Below, in pieces: positions 7,989 to 15,935 of a DNA stretch of 64,000 nucleotides. This DNA comes from Streptomyces sp. SLBN-31 (GTDB taxonomy: Bacteria > Actinomycetota > Actinomycetes > Streptomycetales > Streptomycetaceae). Where the stretch lies: the NCBI RefSeq assembly GCF_006715395.1, contig NZ_VFNC01000001.1:868001-932000 (forward strand), given 5' to 3'. Every line of letters starts with the position of its first letter. Within the stretch, counting starts at the first letter, position 1. The notes beneath the pieces are model-generated. The model did not search any database. It saw only the letters and a program-made list of their open reading frames with translations, and was not told where the DNA came from. The position numbers were made by a program, and so were the translations under genes.

Positions 7989-9257
7989 ATGCCCGCAGCA
8001 GCACCCACACCCGCACCCCCGCCCCCCACCCGCTACACAGCCGTCTTCGCCGTCCGAGAGTTCCGCGCGGTCTTCGCCGCCCACGCCCTCTCCCTCCTCG
8101 GCCTGATCGTCAGCGAGATCTCCCTCTCCGTCCTCGTCTACGACCTGACCGGCTCCCCTTTGATGAGCGCCCTCACCTTCGCGCTCGGCTTCCTGCCGTA
8201 CGTGATCGGCGGCACCCTGCTCGCGGGCATCGCCGACCGCTTCCCGGCCCGCCGGGTGCTGGTCTCGTGCGACCTGCTGTGCGCGGGCTGCGTGGCGCTG
8301 ATGACGACGCCGGGCGCGCACATCGGCGTACTGCTGGCCATGCGCTGCGGCGTCGCGGCGGTCTCACCGGTGTTCCAGGGCACCCGCCTGGCCACGCTGG
8401 CCGACATCCTCGGCGACGGCGACCTGTTCGTGCTGGGCCGCTCGCTGCTGCGGATCGTGAGTCAGAGCGCGCTGCTCGTCGGGTTCGGGCTGGGCGGCCT
8501 GCTGCTGATCGTGGTCTCGCCGCGGCACGCGCTGCTGATCACGGTCGGCACGTTCTGCGCCTCCGCGCTGCTGCTCCGCTTCGGCACCCGGCGCAGGCCC
8601 GCCCGGACCGGCACGACGACCCCGCTGGTGAAGGACTCCCTCAGGGGCGCCCGCCAGGTCCTCTCCGACCGCCGGGTCCGCGCCCTGCTGCTGCTGTTCT
8701 GGATCCCGCCGATGTTCGCGGTGGCGCCGGAGGCGCTGGCGGCGCCGTACGCGGACGAGCTGTCGGCGGGCTCGGCGGGTCTGGGCCTGCTGATGTGCGC
8801 CCTGCCGGTCGGCACGATCGCCGGTGAACTGTACGCGGGCTCCCGGCTGCGCCCCGCGACCCGGGAACGCGTCGTGCTCCCTCTGCTCTGTGCGACGGTC
8901 CTGCCGTACGCCGGCTACGCCCTGCGCCCCGGCCTCGCCGCCTCGCTGGCGCTGCTGCTGGTCGCGGGCGCCGCGTCGGCGTACACCCTCGGCCTGGACC
9001 AGTGGTTCGTGCGGGCGGTGCCGGAGGAACTGCGGGGGCGGGCGATGACGCTGCTGCAGGCCGGGCTGATGACGATCCAGGGGGTGGGGATGGCCCTGGC
9101 GGGGGTGGTCGCGGAGTTCGCCGGGGTCAGGGCGACGGTCGCGGGGGCTGGAGTGCTCGGTGTCGTGGTCTGCGTCCTGCTCGCCCGAGAGGCCCGTCGT
9201 ACGGAGGCCCCCGAGCCCGCCGGACCGATGGGCGAGACGGGGCTGACCACCATGTGA
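7989..9257 (+). CDS. MFS transporter, 12-TM exporter type
   Basis: A 422-residue major facilitator protein. Seen: twelve hydrophobic segments, the cytoplasmic loop motif ADRFPARRV after TM2 (the family's D-R-x-x-R-R position), and GTRLATLADIL in the following region. It resembles the actinobacterial MFS proteins that pair with ArsR/DUF5937 regulators and are annotated as drug or macrolide exporters. It is divergent from such a regulator (6924-7907) across an 81-bp gap. A MarR gene follows 21 bp downstream and may be cotranscribed. Substrate unknown. Confidence 0.88.
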   Translation: MPAAAPTPAPPPPTRYTAVFAVREFRAVFAAHALSLLGLIVSEISLSVLVYDLTGSPLMSALTFALGFLPYVIGGTLLAGIADRFPARRVLVSCDLLCAGCVALMTTPGAHIGVLLAMRCGVAAVSPVFQGTRLATLADILGDGDLFVLGRSLLRIVSQSALLVGFGLGGLLLIVVSPRHALLITVGTFCASALLLRFGTRRRPARTGTTTPLVKDSLRGARQVLSDRRVRALLLLFWIPPMFAVAPEALAAPYADELSAGSAGLGLLMCALPVGTIAGELYAGSRLRPATRERVVLPLLCATVLPYAGYALRPGLAASLALLLVAGAASAYTLGLDQWFVRAVPEELRGRAMTLLQAGLMTIQGVGMALAGVVAEFAGVRATVAGAGVLGVVVCVLLAREARRTEAPEPAGPMGETGLTTM

Positions 9258-9278
9258 CCGGCCGGTAAGGTCAGGGGC

Positions 9279-9788
9279 GTGCCGAAGCCGCTCAGTCTTG
9301 CCTTCGATCCGATCGCCCGCGCCGACGAACTCTGGAAGCAGCGCTGGGGCAACGTGCCGTCGATGGCGGCCATCACGTCGATCATGCGCGCGCACCAGAT
9401 CCTGCTCGCCGAGGTCGACGCGGTGGTCAAGCCGTACGGGCTCACGTTCGCGCGGTACGAGGCACTGGTGCTGCTCACCTTCTCCAAGGAGGGCGAGCTG
9501 ACGATGTCCAAGATCGGCGAGCGCCTCATGGTGCACCCCACCTCGGTCACCAACACGGTCGACCGCCTGGTCAGGTCGGGTCTGGTGGCCAAGCGCCCCA
9601 ACCCCAACGACGGCCGCGGCACCCTGGCCTCCATTACCGACAAGGGCCGCGAGGTCGTCGAGGCGGCCACCCGCGACCTGATGGCGATGGACTTCGGCCT
9701 CGGGGTCTACGACGCCGAGGAGTGCGCGGAGATCTTCGCGATGCTGCGACCCCTGCGGGTGGCGGCGCACGACTTCGACGAGGACTGA
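9279..9788 (+). CDS. MarR-family transcriptional regulator
   Basis: A 169-residue MarR regulator. Seen: long N-terminal helix with RADELWKQRWG, the dimer helix, the HTH (MSKIGERLMVHPTSVTNTVDRLV) and the wing with KRPNPNDGRGTLASITDKG, both classic for the family. Start is GTG 9279. It is only 21 bp after the MFS gene, so it may be read from the same mRNA. The segment after its stop holds short C-rich direct repeats. Confidence 0.9.
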   Translation: MPKPLSLAFDPIARADELWKQRWGNVPSMAAITSIMRAHQILLAEVDAVVKPYGLTFARYEALVLLTFSKEGELTMSKIGERLMVHPTSVTNTVDRLVRSGLVAKRPNPNDGRGTLASITDKGREVVEAATRDLMAMDFGLGVYDAEECAEIFAMLRPLRVAAHDFDED

Positions 9789-9830
9789 CCCCGCACGACC
9801 CCGCCACCCCGCGACCCCGCACGACCCCGC
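9787..9830. repeat. Two 18-bp direct repeats in a C-rich spacer
   Basis: GACCCCGCACGACCCCGC occurs at 9787-9804 and again at 9813-9830, within a run of shorter GACCCC(GC) units extending to about 9850. It looks like slippage-prone simple sequence in the spacer before the DUF3817 gene. Confidence 0.7.
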
Positions 9831-9904
9831 GACCCCTGACGACCCCGCCCAGGTCCACGGACCCCGCCCAAGATCTCCCGGAACGGGCGGTTACGCTCGA
9901 CGCC

Positions 9905-10243
9905 ATGAAGAAGAGCGTGCTGACCCGCTACCGCGTCATGGCCTACGTCACCGGTGTGCTGCTGGTCCTGCTGACCCTGGGCGTGATCGCCAAGTACGGG
10001 CTCCACCTCGACGGGGCGGACAAGTTCACCACCTTCGTGGGGATCGCCCACGGCTGGCTCTACGTCCTCTACCTGGTCTTCGCCTTCGACCTGGGCTCGA
10101 AGGCGAAGTGGCCGGTCGGCAAGCAGCTGTGGGTGCTGCTCGCGGGGACGATCCCGACGGCCGCGTTCTTCGTGGAGCGCAAGGTCACCCACGAGCTGGA
10201 GTCCAAGGTCGCCGACCCGGCTCCGGTCTCCGCGAAGGCGTAA
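9905..10243 (+). CDS. DUF3817 small integral membrane protein (second paralogue)
   Basis: A 112-residue DUF3817 protein with three hydrophobic helices (about residues 12-30, 45-62 and 72-90). Shared with the copy at 3826-4170: the IAHGWLYVLYLVF segment, the SKAKWPVG loop and TAAFFVERK. The C-terminal tail is charged then Pro/Ala-rich, ending in PAPVSAKA. The last codons and the stop are copied again immediately downstream (10247-10277), evidence of a small tandem duplication. ATG 9905; no strong ribosome-binding site is visible. Function unknown. Confidence 0.85.
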   Translation: MKKSVLTRYRVMAYVTGVLLVLLTLGVIAKYGLHLDGADKFTTFVGIAHGWLYVLYLVFAFDLGSKAKWPVGKQLWVLLAGTIPTAAFFVERKVTHELESKVADPAPVSAKA

Positions 10244-10277
10244 CCGCCCCGGCTCCGGTCTCCGCGAAGGCGTAACC
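10215..10277. repeat. 31-bp tandem duplication covering the 3' end of the DUF3817 gene
   Basis: Positions 10215-10245 and 10247-10277 are identical (period 32 bp). The first copy encodes the last residues PAPVSAKA and the TAA stop; the second copy is non-coding. Confidence 0.9.
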
Positions 10278-10279
10278 GT

Positions 10280-10304
10280 TCCGCCGTACGGATCGCGTAC
10301 GGCG
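10280..10304. terminator. Hairpin after the DUF3817 gene
   Basis: A perfect 9-bp stem, CCGCCGTAC (10280-10288) with GTACGGCGG (10296-10304), and a 7-nt loop. No T-run follows. Confidence 0.6.
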
Positions 10305-10317
10305 GTCCGCCATCGAC

Positions 10318-10341
10318 ATTTACTTGGACGTCCTAGTAAAT
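10318..10341 (+). promoter_or_regulatory. 24-bp palindromic operator directly upstream of icmA
   Basis: ATTTACTTGGAC (10318-10329) followed by GTCCTAGTAAAT (10330-10341) is an inverted repeat with one mismatch. Its last base is 8 nt from the icmA ATG, so it must overlap the promoter or transcription start; TAGTAA(AT) inside it could be the -10 region, giving a very short leader. The size and symmetry suit a TetR-family acyl-CoA-responsive repressor (inference). Confidence 0.75.
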
Positions 10342-10349
10342 TCGAGAGT

Positions 10350-12050
10350 ATGGACGCTGACGCCATCGAGAAAGGCCGCCGACGCTGGCAGGCCCGCTAC
10401 GACGCCTCCCGCAAGCGGGAAGCCGACTTCACCACGCTCTCCGGCGATCCCGTGGAGCCGGTGTACGGGCCCCGACCAGGAGACGAATACGAGGGATTCG
10501 AGCGGATCGGCTGGCCGGGGGAGTACCCCTTCACCCGCGGGCTGTATCCGACCGGCTACCGCGGGCGGACCTGGACCATCCGCCAGTTCGCGGGGTTCGG
10601 CAACGCCGAGCAGACCAACGAGCGCTACAAGATGATCCTCGCCAACGGCGGCGGCGGTCTCTCCGTGGCCTTCGACATGCCGACCCTCATGGGGCGGGAC
10701 TCCGACGACGCGCGCTCGCTCGGCGAGGTCGGCCACTGCGGCGTCGCCATCGACTCCGCCGCCGACATGGAGGTCCTGTTCAAGGGCATCCCGCTCGGCG
10801 ACGTCACGACGTCCATGACGATCAGCGGGCCCGCCGTCCCCGTCTTCTGCATGTACCTGGTCGCCGCCGAGCGGCAGGGCGTGGACCCCGCCGTCCTCAA
10901 CGGCACCCTCCAGACGGACATCTTCAAGGAGTACATCGCGCAGAAGGAGTGGCTCTTCCAGCCCGAGCCGCACCTGCGCCTCATCGGCGACCTGATGGAG
11001 TACTGCGCCGCCGGCATCCCCGCCTACAAGCCGCTGTCGGTCTCCGGGTACCACATCCGCGAGGCGGGGTCCACGGCCGCACAGGAGCTGGCCTACACGC
11101 TCGCCGACGGCTTCGGCTACGTCGAACTGGGTATCTCCCGCGGCCTGGACGTCGACGTCTTCGCGCCCGGCCTCTCCTTCTTCTTCGACGCGCACGTCGA
11201 CTTCTTCGAGGAGATCGCCAAGTTCCGCGCGGCCCGCAGGATCTGGGCCCGGTGGATGCGGGACGTCTACGGAGCCCGGTCCGAGAAGGCCCAGTGGCTG
11301 CGCTTCCACACGCAGACCGCCGGCGTCTCCCTCACCGCCCAGCAGCCGTACAACAACGTGGTGCGTACGGCCGTGGAAGCGCTCGCGGCGGTGCTCGGCG
11401 GCACCAACTCGCTGCACACCAACGCCCTCGACGAGACCCTCGCCCTGCCCAGCGAGCAGGCCGCGGAGATCGCGCTGCGCACCCAGCAGGTGCTCATGGA
11501 GGAGACCGGGGTCGCCAACGTGGCCGACCCGCTGGGCGGTTCGTGGTTCGTGGAGCAGCTGACGGACCGGATCGAGGCGGACGCGGAGAAGATCTTCGAG
11601 CAGATCAAGGAGCGGGGCCTCAGAGCGCATCCGGACGGGCGGCACCCCATCGGGCCCATCACCTCCGGCATCCTGCGCGGGATCGAGGACGGCTGGTTCA
11701 CCGGTGAGATCGCGGAGTCCGCGTTCCGCTACCAACAGGCCCTGGAGAAGGGGGACAAGAAGGTCGTCGGCGTCAACGTCCACACCGGGTCCGTCACCGG
11801 GGACCTGGAGATCCTGCGGGTCAGCCACGAGGTGGAGCGGGAACAGGTACGCGTGCTGGGTGACCGCAAGGCCGCCCGGGACGAGGCCGCCGTCCGGACG
11901 GCCCTCGACGCCATGCTCGCCGCCGCCCGCTCGGGCGCCAACATGATCGAGCCGATGCTGGACGCCGTACGCGCCGAGGCGACCCTGGGCGAGATCTGCG
12001 GGGTGCTGCGGGACGAGTGGGGGGTGTACACGGAGCCGGCCGGTTTCTAG
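10350..12050 (+). CDS. icmA: Isobutyryl-CoA mutase large (catalytic) subunit
   Basis: B12-dependent isomerase subunit that interconverts isobutyryl-CoA and n-butyryl-CoA, linking valine breakdown to fatty and polyketide precursors. Seen: 566 residues, the length known for IcmA; the methylmalonyl-CoA mutase TIM barrel with [17 protein letters not shown] substrate segment (here [21 protein letters not shown], cut to its role), [12 protein letters not shown], and the AQQPYNN and GGTNSLHTN motifs. The C-terminal cobalamin-binding DxHxxG domain is absent, as expected, so a separate small IcmB subunit must be encoded elsewhere. ATG 10350 follows a 24-bp palindrome. The MeaB-like GTPase at 33-989 is a likely partner. 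MutA-like alternatives are less likely on length. Confidence 0.9.
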   Translation: MDADAIEKGRRRWQARYDASRKREADFTTLSGDPVEPVYGPRPGDEYEGFERIGWPGEYPFTRGLYPTGYRGRTWTIRQFAGFGNAEQTNERYKMILANGGGGLSVAFDMPTLMGRDSDDARSLGEVGHCGVAIDSAADMEVLFKGIPLGDVTTSMTISGPAVPVFCMYLVAAERQGVDPAVLNGTLQTDIFKEYIAQKEWLFQPEPHLRLIGDLMEYCAAGIPAYKPLSVSGYHIREAGSTAAQELAYTLADGFGYVELGISRGLDVDVFAPGLSFFFDAHVDFFEEIAKFRAARRIWARWMRDVYGARSEKAQWLRFHTQTAGVSLTAQQPYNNVVRTAVEALAAVLGGTNSLHTNALDETLALPSEQAAEIALRTQQVLMEETGVANVADPLGGSWFVEQLTDRIEADAEKIFEQIKERGLRAHPDGRHPIGPITSGILRGIEDGWFTGEIAESAFRYQQALEKGDKKVVGVNVHTGSVTGDLEILRVSHEVEREQVRVLGDRKAARDEAAVRTALDAMLAAARSGANMIEPMLDAVRAEATLGEICGVLRDEWGVYTEPAGF

Positions 12051-12069
12051 GCTCCGCCGCCACACGCGC

Positions 12070-12099
12070 GGGTGCCGGGGGGCTCGCCCCTCGGCACCC
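12070..12099. terminator. Hairpin between convergent icmA and tetR
   Basis: GGGTGCCG (12070-12077) pairs with CGGCACCC (12092-12099), with further G/C pairing in the loop. It lies between the two converging genes. Confidence 0.6.
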
Positions 12100-12104
12100 C
12101 GGGC

Positions 12105-12719
12105 TCACGAGGTCAGCCCCACCAGCAGAATGCGGGTGAAGCCGCGCACCCACTCCTCGTCCGCCGCCTCGGCGCTCACCAGCGTCCGGTGGACCACCGC
12201 GCCCGCCACCACGTCGAAGATGAGGTCGACCGTGCGGGCCGCCTCCGCGGGGTCCGACTCCGCCGGCAGTTCGCCGCGCTGCTGGGCGCGCTCCCGGCCC
12301 TGAAGGACCAGCCGCTTCTGCGGCTCCACGATCGACGTGCGGATCCGTGCGCGCAGGGCGTCGTCGCGGGTCGACTCCGCGACCACCGCCATCAGGCCGC
12401 ACGCCGCCTCAGGGCGGGCGAGGATCGCCGCGAACTGCAGGACGACGCCCTCGATGTCGGCGGCGAGGCTGCCGAGGTCGGGCAGCCGCAGCTCGTCGAA
12501 GAGTTCCGCCACCGCGTCGACGACCAGTTCGTTCTTGCCCGCCCAGCGCCGGTAGAGGGTCGTCTTCGCAACCCCGGCCCGCATCGCCACGTCTCCCAGG
12601 GTGAGCTTGGACCAGCCCAGCTCCACCAGCGCCTCCCGCGTGGCCGCCAGGATCGCGGCGTCCGCGGCAGCGCTGCGCGGGCGCCCCGTGGCACGGGGGG
12701 CGCGGCTGCGGCTCTGCAT
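12105..12719 (-). CDS. TetR-family transcriptional regulator
   Basis: A 204-residue TetR regulator. Seen: DNA-binding domain, about residues 15-65, with LVELGWSKLTLGDVAMRAGV and TTLYRRWAGKNELV, then a TetR_C domain with the DPAEAARTVDLIFDVVAGAV stretch. Start is ATG 12719; the open frame continues upstream but the family N-terminus fits here. It converges with icmA and diverges from the thioredoxin/TPR gene at 12996. A perfect palindrome at 12803-12819 in that gap is its likely own operator. Whether it also controls icmA is open, because the icmA palindrome has a different sequence. Confidence 0.9.
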   Translation of the reverse strand: MQSRSRAPRATGRPRSAAADAAILAATREALVELGWSKLTLGDVAMRAGVAKTTLYRRWAGKNELVVDAVAELFDELRLPDLGSLAADIEGVVLQFAAILARPEAACGLMAVVAESTRDDALRARIRTSIVEPQKRLVLQGRERAQQRGELPAESDPAEAARTVDLIFDVVAGAVVHRTLVSAEAADEEWVRGFTRILLVGLTS

Positions 12720-12802
12720 CCCAAGACCATAACCGGCGGTTCCCGTGACGCAGTGAGGGAGATCACCGGGGGGTGGTGTCCCGGAGGCACTCAGTGCCAT
12801 TA

Positions 12803-12819
12803 CGCTACGACTCGTAGCG
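12803..12819. promoter_or_regulatory. Palindromic operator in the tetR/thioredoxin intergenic region
   Basis: CGCTACGA-C-TCGTAGCG is a perfect inverted repeat with 8-bp arms. It is 84 bp upstream of the tetR start and between divergent genes, the usual place for a TetR self-operator (inference). Confidence 0.65.
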
Positions 12820-12995
12820 AAAGCTCGCGCGGCTCGCGCGGGTGACGCACTTGAGTGACGACCACAGGCGTGGGGTGGGGACCCGGCGCCGAACCAGCAC
12901 CACCACGCACCACGAAGACGCACGACGACCACGCATGATGACCGGCTTTCACCACGCTTTTCACGCGCGCGCACAGTACGGGGGAGGATAGACGC

Positions 12996-13976
12996 ATGCA
13001 GCCACGGAACATGTCCATGAGCGGAGTCGTCGACCTCGCCGCGGTGAAGGCGGCCCAGGAGGCCAAGGAGAAGGCGGAGCAGGCGCGTGCCGAGGCCGCC
13101 CGGCAGGGCGGCGGCCCGGGAGCCGTCTCGCCGGCGGACCTGGTGATCGACGTCGACGAGGCCGGCTTCGAGCGCGATGTCCTGCAGCGCTCCGCCGAGG
13201 TGCCCGTCGTCATCGACTTCTGGGCCGAGTGGTGCCAGCCCTGCAAGCAGCTGAGCCCGGTCCTGGAGCGGCTCGCCGTCGAGTACAACGGCCGTTTCCT
13301 GCTCGCCAAGATCGACGTCGACGCCAACCAGATGCTGATGCAGCAGTTCGGCATCCAGGGGATCCCGGCCGTCTTCGCGGTCGTCGCGGGGCAGGCCCTG
13401 CCGCTCTTCCAGGGGGCCGCCGGCGAGGCGCAGATCCGCCAGACCCTCGACCAGCTGGTGCAGGTGGCCGAGCAGCGGTTCGGCCTGACCGGTCTCACGG
13501 TCGACCCCGACGCCGAGCCGGGCGGCGCCCGTCCCGAGCCCGAGGAGATGCCGGCGGGGCCGTACGACGCCCTGCTCGAGGCCGCCGTACAGGCCCTGGA
13601 CTCGGGGGACTTCAGCGGTGCGGTCCAGGCGTACAAGAACGTGTTGAGCGACGACCCGGCCAACCCGGAGGCCAAACTCGGCCTCGCACAGGCCGAGTTG
13701 CTGCAGCGGGTGCAGGGTCTCGACCCGCAGGTCGTGCGCCGGGACGCGGCCGAGAAGCCGGCCGACGTGCGGGCGCAGATCGCCGCGGCGGACCTGGATC
13801 TCGTCGGCGGTCATGTGGAGGACGCCTTCGGGCGGCTCATCGAGACCGTCCGGCGCACGGTGGGTGACGACCGGGACGCGGTGCGTCTGCGACTGCTGGA
13901 GCTCTTCGAGGTCGTAGGGGCGGACGATCCTCGTGTGGCGACGGCCAGGCGGGCTCTGGCGCGAGCCCTGTTCTGA
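12996..13976 (+). CDS. Thioredoxin-TPR co-chaperone-like protein (YbbN/CnoX type)
   Basis: A 326-residue protein with an Ala/Glu/Lys-rich N-terminal helix (about residues 14-40), a thioredoxin domain (about 50-160) with FWAEWCQPCKQL, and a C-terminal TPR-like region (about 185-320) with the family's YDALLEAAVQALDSGDFSGA and DPANPEAKLGLAQAEL segments. The layout matches YbbN/CnoX, proteins that hold unfolded clients for chaperonins. Here both active-site cysteines of CxxC are present. ATG 12996 is preceded by GGGGGAGG. It diverges from a tetR gene. A 622-bp gene-free region follows. Confidence 0.9.
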   Translation: MQPRNMSMSGVVDLAAVKAAQEAKEKAEQARAEAARQGGGPGAVSPADLVIDVDEAGFERDVLQRSAEVPVVIDFWAEWCQPCKQLSPVLERLAVEYNGRFLLAKIDVDANQMLMQQFGIQGIPAVFAVVAGQALPLFQGAAGEAQIRQTLDQLVQVAEQRFGLTGLTVDPDAEPGGARPEPEEMPAGPYDALLEAAVQALDSGDFSGAVQAYKNVLSDDPANPEAKLGLAQAELLQRVQGLDPQVVRRDAAEKPADVRAQIAAADLDLVGGHVEDAFGRLIETVRRTVGDDRDAVRLRLLELFEVVGADDPRVATARRALARALF

Positions 13977-14038
13977 CCAGTCGCTAAACGTCACCGCATG
14001 TGATGCCCGAGTGAAAGATTTGCCGACGTAGCTCCACT

Positions 14039-14076
14039 GCGGCCGCGCTTTACCAAATCTTGGTAATCGCGGCCGC
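14039..14076. promoter_or_regulatory. Nested hairpin with internal TTACCAA palindrome
   Basis: Outer stem GCGGCCGCG (14039-14047) with CGCGGCCGC (14068-14076) is a perfect 9 bp. Inside it is a second perfect inverted repeat, TTACCAA-ATC-TTGGTAA (14050-14066). It could terminate the thioredoxin/TPR gene 63 bp upstream, or serve as a protein site. Confidence 0.65.
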
Positions 14077-14078
14077 TG

Positions 14079-14223
14079 TTACTTGGAGTAAGTTACGGGC
14101 TTTGATCTGTCGGGTTCTGTCCAACGATCAATAGTTTTGTTCCCACCCTCGAGTGCACCGTGCGTCGCCGCCCGAGACCTGTGGGTCGTCCTTCGGTTAT
14201 CCGGCCGTTACTACCGAGTAACG
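14079..14223 (+). promoter_or_regulatory. Two TTACT/AGTAA palindromes upstream of the DUF6230 operon
   Basis: TTACT-TGG-AGTAA is at 14079-14091, and CGTTACT-ACCG-AGTAACG at 14206-14223. With the TTACCAA palindrome just before, three related TTAC-type inverted repeats lie within 175 bp. TTACT/AGTAA symmetry recurs in TetR-type operators of lipid genes in actinobacteria (recollection), so control by a TetR or MarR protein is plausible. Confidence 0.55.
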
Positions 14224-14598
14224 AAGGCCCTTGTGCGGGCGGCGAGAATGCACCACGATCGGCCACGCTCGGTCCGTTCCCGTACCCCGACAGCCGGTTG
14301 GGTCGCGGGAGTTCCAGGGTCCCCACCGGGCAGAGCCAGCGCCAGGCGCGTCGGCTCTTGGGCAGGGGGGTCTTCACCCACTCGGTGAAGCCTGTCCAGC
14401 AAGGTTGTGCGTGATGCGTGTCAGGCGCGACCAGTGGTTGTCGCTCGGGGGTGATCGCCGGTGATCGGTGCGCGGTTCGCGCCTCCGAGACGGGCGCTCT
14501 CCTTCCCGAGGACGTAGCACTTCTCCCATCCCTGCCCGGACGAGCCGCCGACTGGAGGCAGCCGGGGCCAGGAGATGTACGTCCGAGAAGGAGGAAAT

Positions 14599-15231
14599 AT
14601 GGAGTCCCAGGTGCGTGGCGGGACCAGATGGAAGCGGTTCGCTGTGGTCATGGTGCCCAGCGTCGCCGCTACGGCCGCGATAGGTGTCGCCCTCGCGCAG
14701 GGCGCTCTCGCCGCGTCGTTCAGCGTCTCCGGCCAGCAGTTCAAGGTCACGGCCGACCAGCTGGAAGGCGACGGCTTCTCGCAGTACGGGGCCATCGACT
14801 CGGGGTACACCCTCGACGGCAAGAAGACGGCCCACCCGGTCGCGGTCTCGGCGTTCAAGTCCGCGTCCATCAAGGGCCTGTGCCAGTCGGTGGTCACGCC
14901 GAACGTCCCGATTTTCGGCAGCGTCAGCCTCATCCTGAAGGCGGGCGGCGGTGACAAGCCGGTCGAGGCCGACAACCTCTACATCGACCTCGACGACCTG
15001 TCGGCCGACGCGACGTTCACCAACATCGACATCGGTGTGGCCGCCGGGAACGCCAGCAAGGGCCCCGGCATCAAGAGCGGTGACGCCGCCAACCCGTATG
15101 GGTTCGCCCAGCAGGCCGAGCACGCCTCGCTGTCCGGCGTGAAGCAGACGGCGTGGGCGACCACCGCCGGAACCTTCAAGCTCAGCGGGCTGAAGATGTC
15201 CGTGCAGACGGGTACGCACGAGTGCTACTGA
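14599..15231 (+). CDS. DUF6230 secreted protein, first gene of an envelope operon
   Basis: A 210-residue protein of the DUF6230 family, sometimes misannotated as cholesterol esterase; function unknown. Seen: a Tat/Sec-like N-terminus with positive residues (RGGTRWKRF), a hydrophobic segment (residues about 15-35, VVMVPSVAATAAIGVALAQG), then a beta-rich domain with FSVSGQQFKVTADQLEGDGF and a C-terminal GLKMSVQTGTHECY with two to three Cys overall. The start is ATG 14599 with AAGGAGG 5 nt away; an upstream ATG at 14575 lacks such a site. It is followed by DUF6114 and Ser/Thr-rich genes on the same strand. It has a long structured leader. Confidence 0.85.
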   Translation: MESQVRGGTRWKRFAVVMVPSVAATAAIGVALAQGALAASFSVSGQQFKVTADQLEGDGFSQYGAIDSGYTLDGKKTAHPVAVSAFKSASIKGLCQSVVTPNVPIFGSVSLILKAGGGDKPVEADNLYIDLDDLSADATFTNIDIGVAAGNASKGPGIKSGDAANPYGFAQQAEHASLSGVKQTAWATTAGTFKLSGLKMSVQTGTHECY

Positions 15232-15240
15232 GCACTCTGT

Positions 15241-15275
15241 GACGGGCGGGGGAGCCGATGGCGCCCCCGCCCGTC
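15241..15275 (+). terminator. Strong hairpin between the DUF6230 and DUF6114 genes
   Basis: A perfect 12-bp stem, GACGGGCGGGGG (15241-15252) with CCCCCGCCCGTC (15264-15275), starts 9 nt after the DUF6230 stop. It has no T-run, so it may be a partial terminator or an mRNA-stability element that raises the first gene's expression over the later two. Confidence 0.65.
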
Positions 15276-15374
15276 CACCTTCCCGCACCTTCTTCACACG
15301 CATCACACTCACCACCACAGCGTCACCACACAGCACGATCACCACAGCAACGCCGCACCAGGGAGCTGTTTTCC

Positions 15375-15935
15375 ATGAGCGCCGAGACTCCTGCCGCACC
15401 CGTCGGCCAGTTCAGCCGCCGGAGGCTGCAGTTCCGCGCCTGGCGGGGTACGAGGCCGTTCTGGGCCGGACTGTTCGTCCTGCTCGCCGGCTTTCCGATC
15501 ATGTACTTCCCGTACGCGCATCTCCAGGTCGGTCACCTGACGTTGGCGATGGCCACCACCGGCGGAGCCGGTTCCCTGATCATCGGCGTGCTGCTCGTCG
15601 TCCTCGGCGTCAGCCTCTGGTTCCAGAAGCACGTACGGGTCTTCGCGGGCGTCGCCGCGATCCTGCTGGGCCTGGTGTCCATCCCGGTGTCCAATCTCGG
15701 CGGGTTCCTGATGGGGTTCCTGCTGTCGCTGGTGGGCGGGGCCATGGCCATCGCCTGGGCGCCGGGCGCGGAGCCCGGCGAGCAGCCGGCCCAGGAGGAC
15801 ACCACCGGGACGGGCGGTGCGCCGCAGGCCACCGACCCCGACACCGCCATCCTCAAGCCCGTGGTGGGCGAGCCGAACGATCTGTCAGGAACGAGCCCGG
15901 CCAACGGGGCGAACGGGAGGCACAGTGCCGGCTGA
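15375..15935 (+). CDS. DUF6114 integral membrane protein
   Basis: A 186-residue membrane protein of the DUF6114 family. Seen: a basic cytoplasmic N-terminus (RRRLQFRAWRGTRPFW), four hydrophobic helices (about residues 28-45, 55-82, 88-105 and 110-127), and an acidic, Pro/Thr-rich C-terminal tail (about 130-186). ATG 15375 fits the family N-terminus. The last 11 bases overlap the next gene, which starts at GTG 15925. DUF6114 is regularly found beside DUF6230, suggesting one envelope complex (inference from synteny). Confidence 0.85.
   Translation: MSAETPAAPVGQFSRRRLQFRAWRGTRPFWAGLFVLLAGFPIMYFPYAHLQVGHLTLAMATTGGAGSLIIGVLLVVLGVSLWFQKHVRVFAGVAAILLGLVSIPVSNLGGFLMGFLLSLVGGAMAIAWAPGAEPGEQPAQEDTTGTGGAPQATDPDTAILKPVVGEPNDLSGTSPANGANGRHSAG

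Larger units (their letters stand above)
13977..14598. other. 622-bp gene-free leader region before the DUF6230 operon
   Basis: No open frame here has Streptomyces-like coding character. The first 250 bp hold a nested hairpin and three palindromes (14039-14223, listed separately). The remaining part, to about 14570, contains small hairpins such as TTCACC/GGTGAA near 14371-14388 and repeated GGTGATCG(C/G) words near 14449-14468. A consensus-grade ribosome-binding site, AAGGAGG at 14588-14594, ends it. It probably carries the promoter and a long 5' leader of the operon. Confidence 0.6.

Noticed and set aside
9787..9850. Possible CRISPR-like repeat
   Set aside because: Only two 18-bp copies without regular spacers, and no cas genes; simple C-rich sequence.
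10350..12050. Complete methylmalonyl-CoA mutase (MutB)
   Set aside because: At 566 residues it lacks the cobalamin domain that MutB carries, and the length equals IcmA.
14599..15231. Cholesterol esterase
   Set aside because: No alpha/beta-hydrolase Ser motif; the name is a carried-over annotation of DUF6230 proteins.
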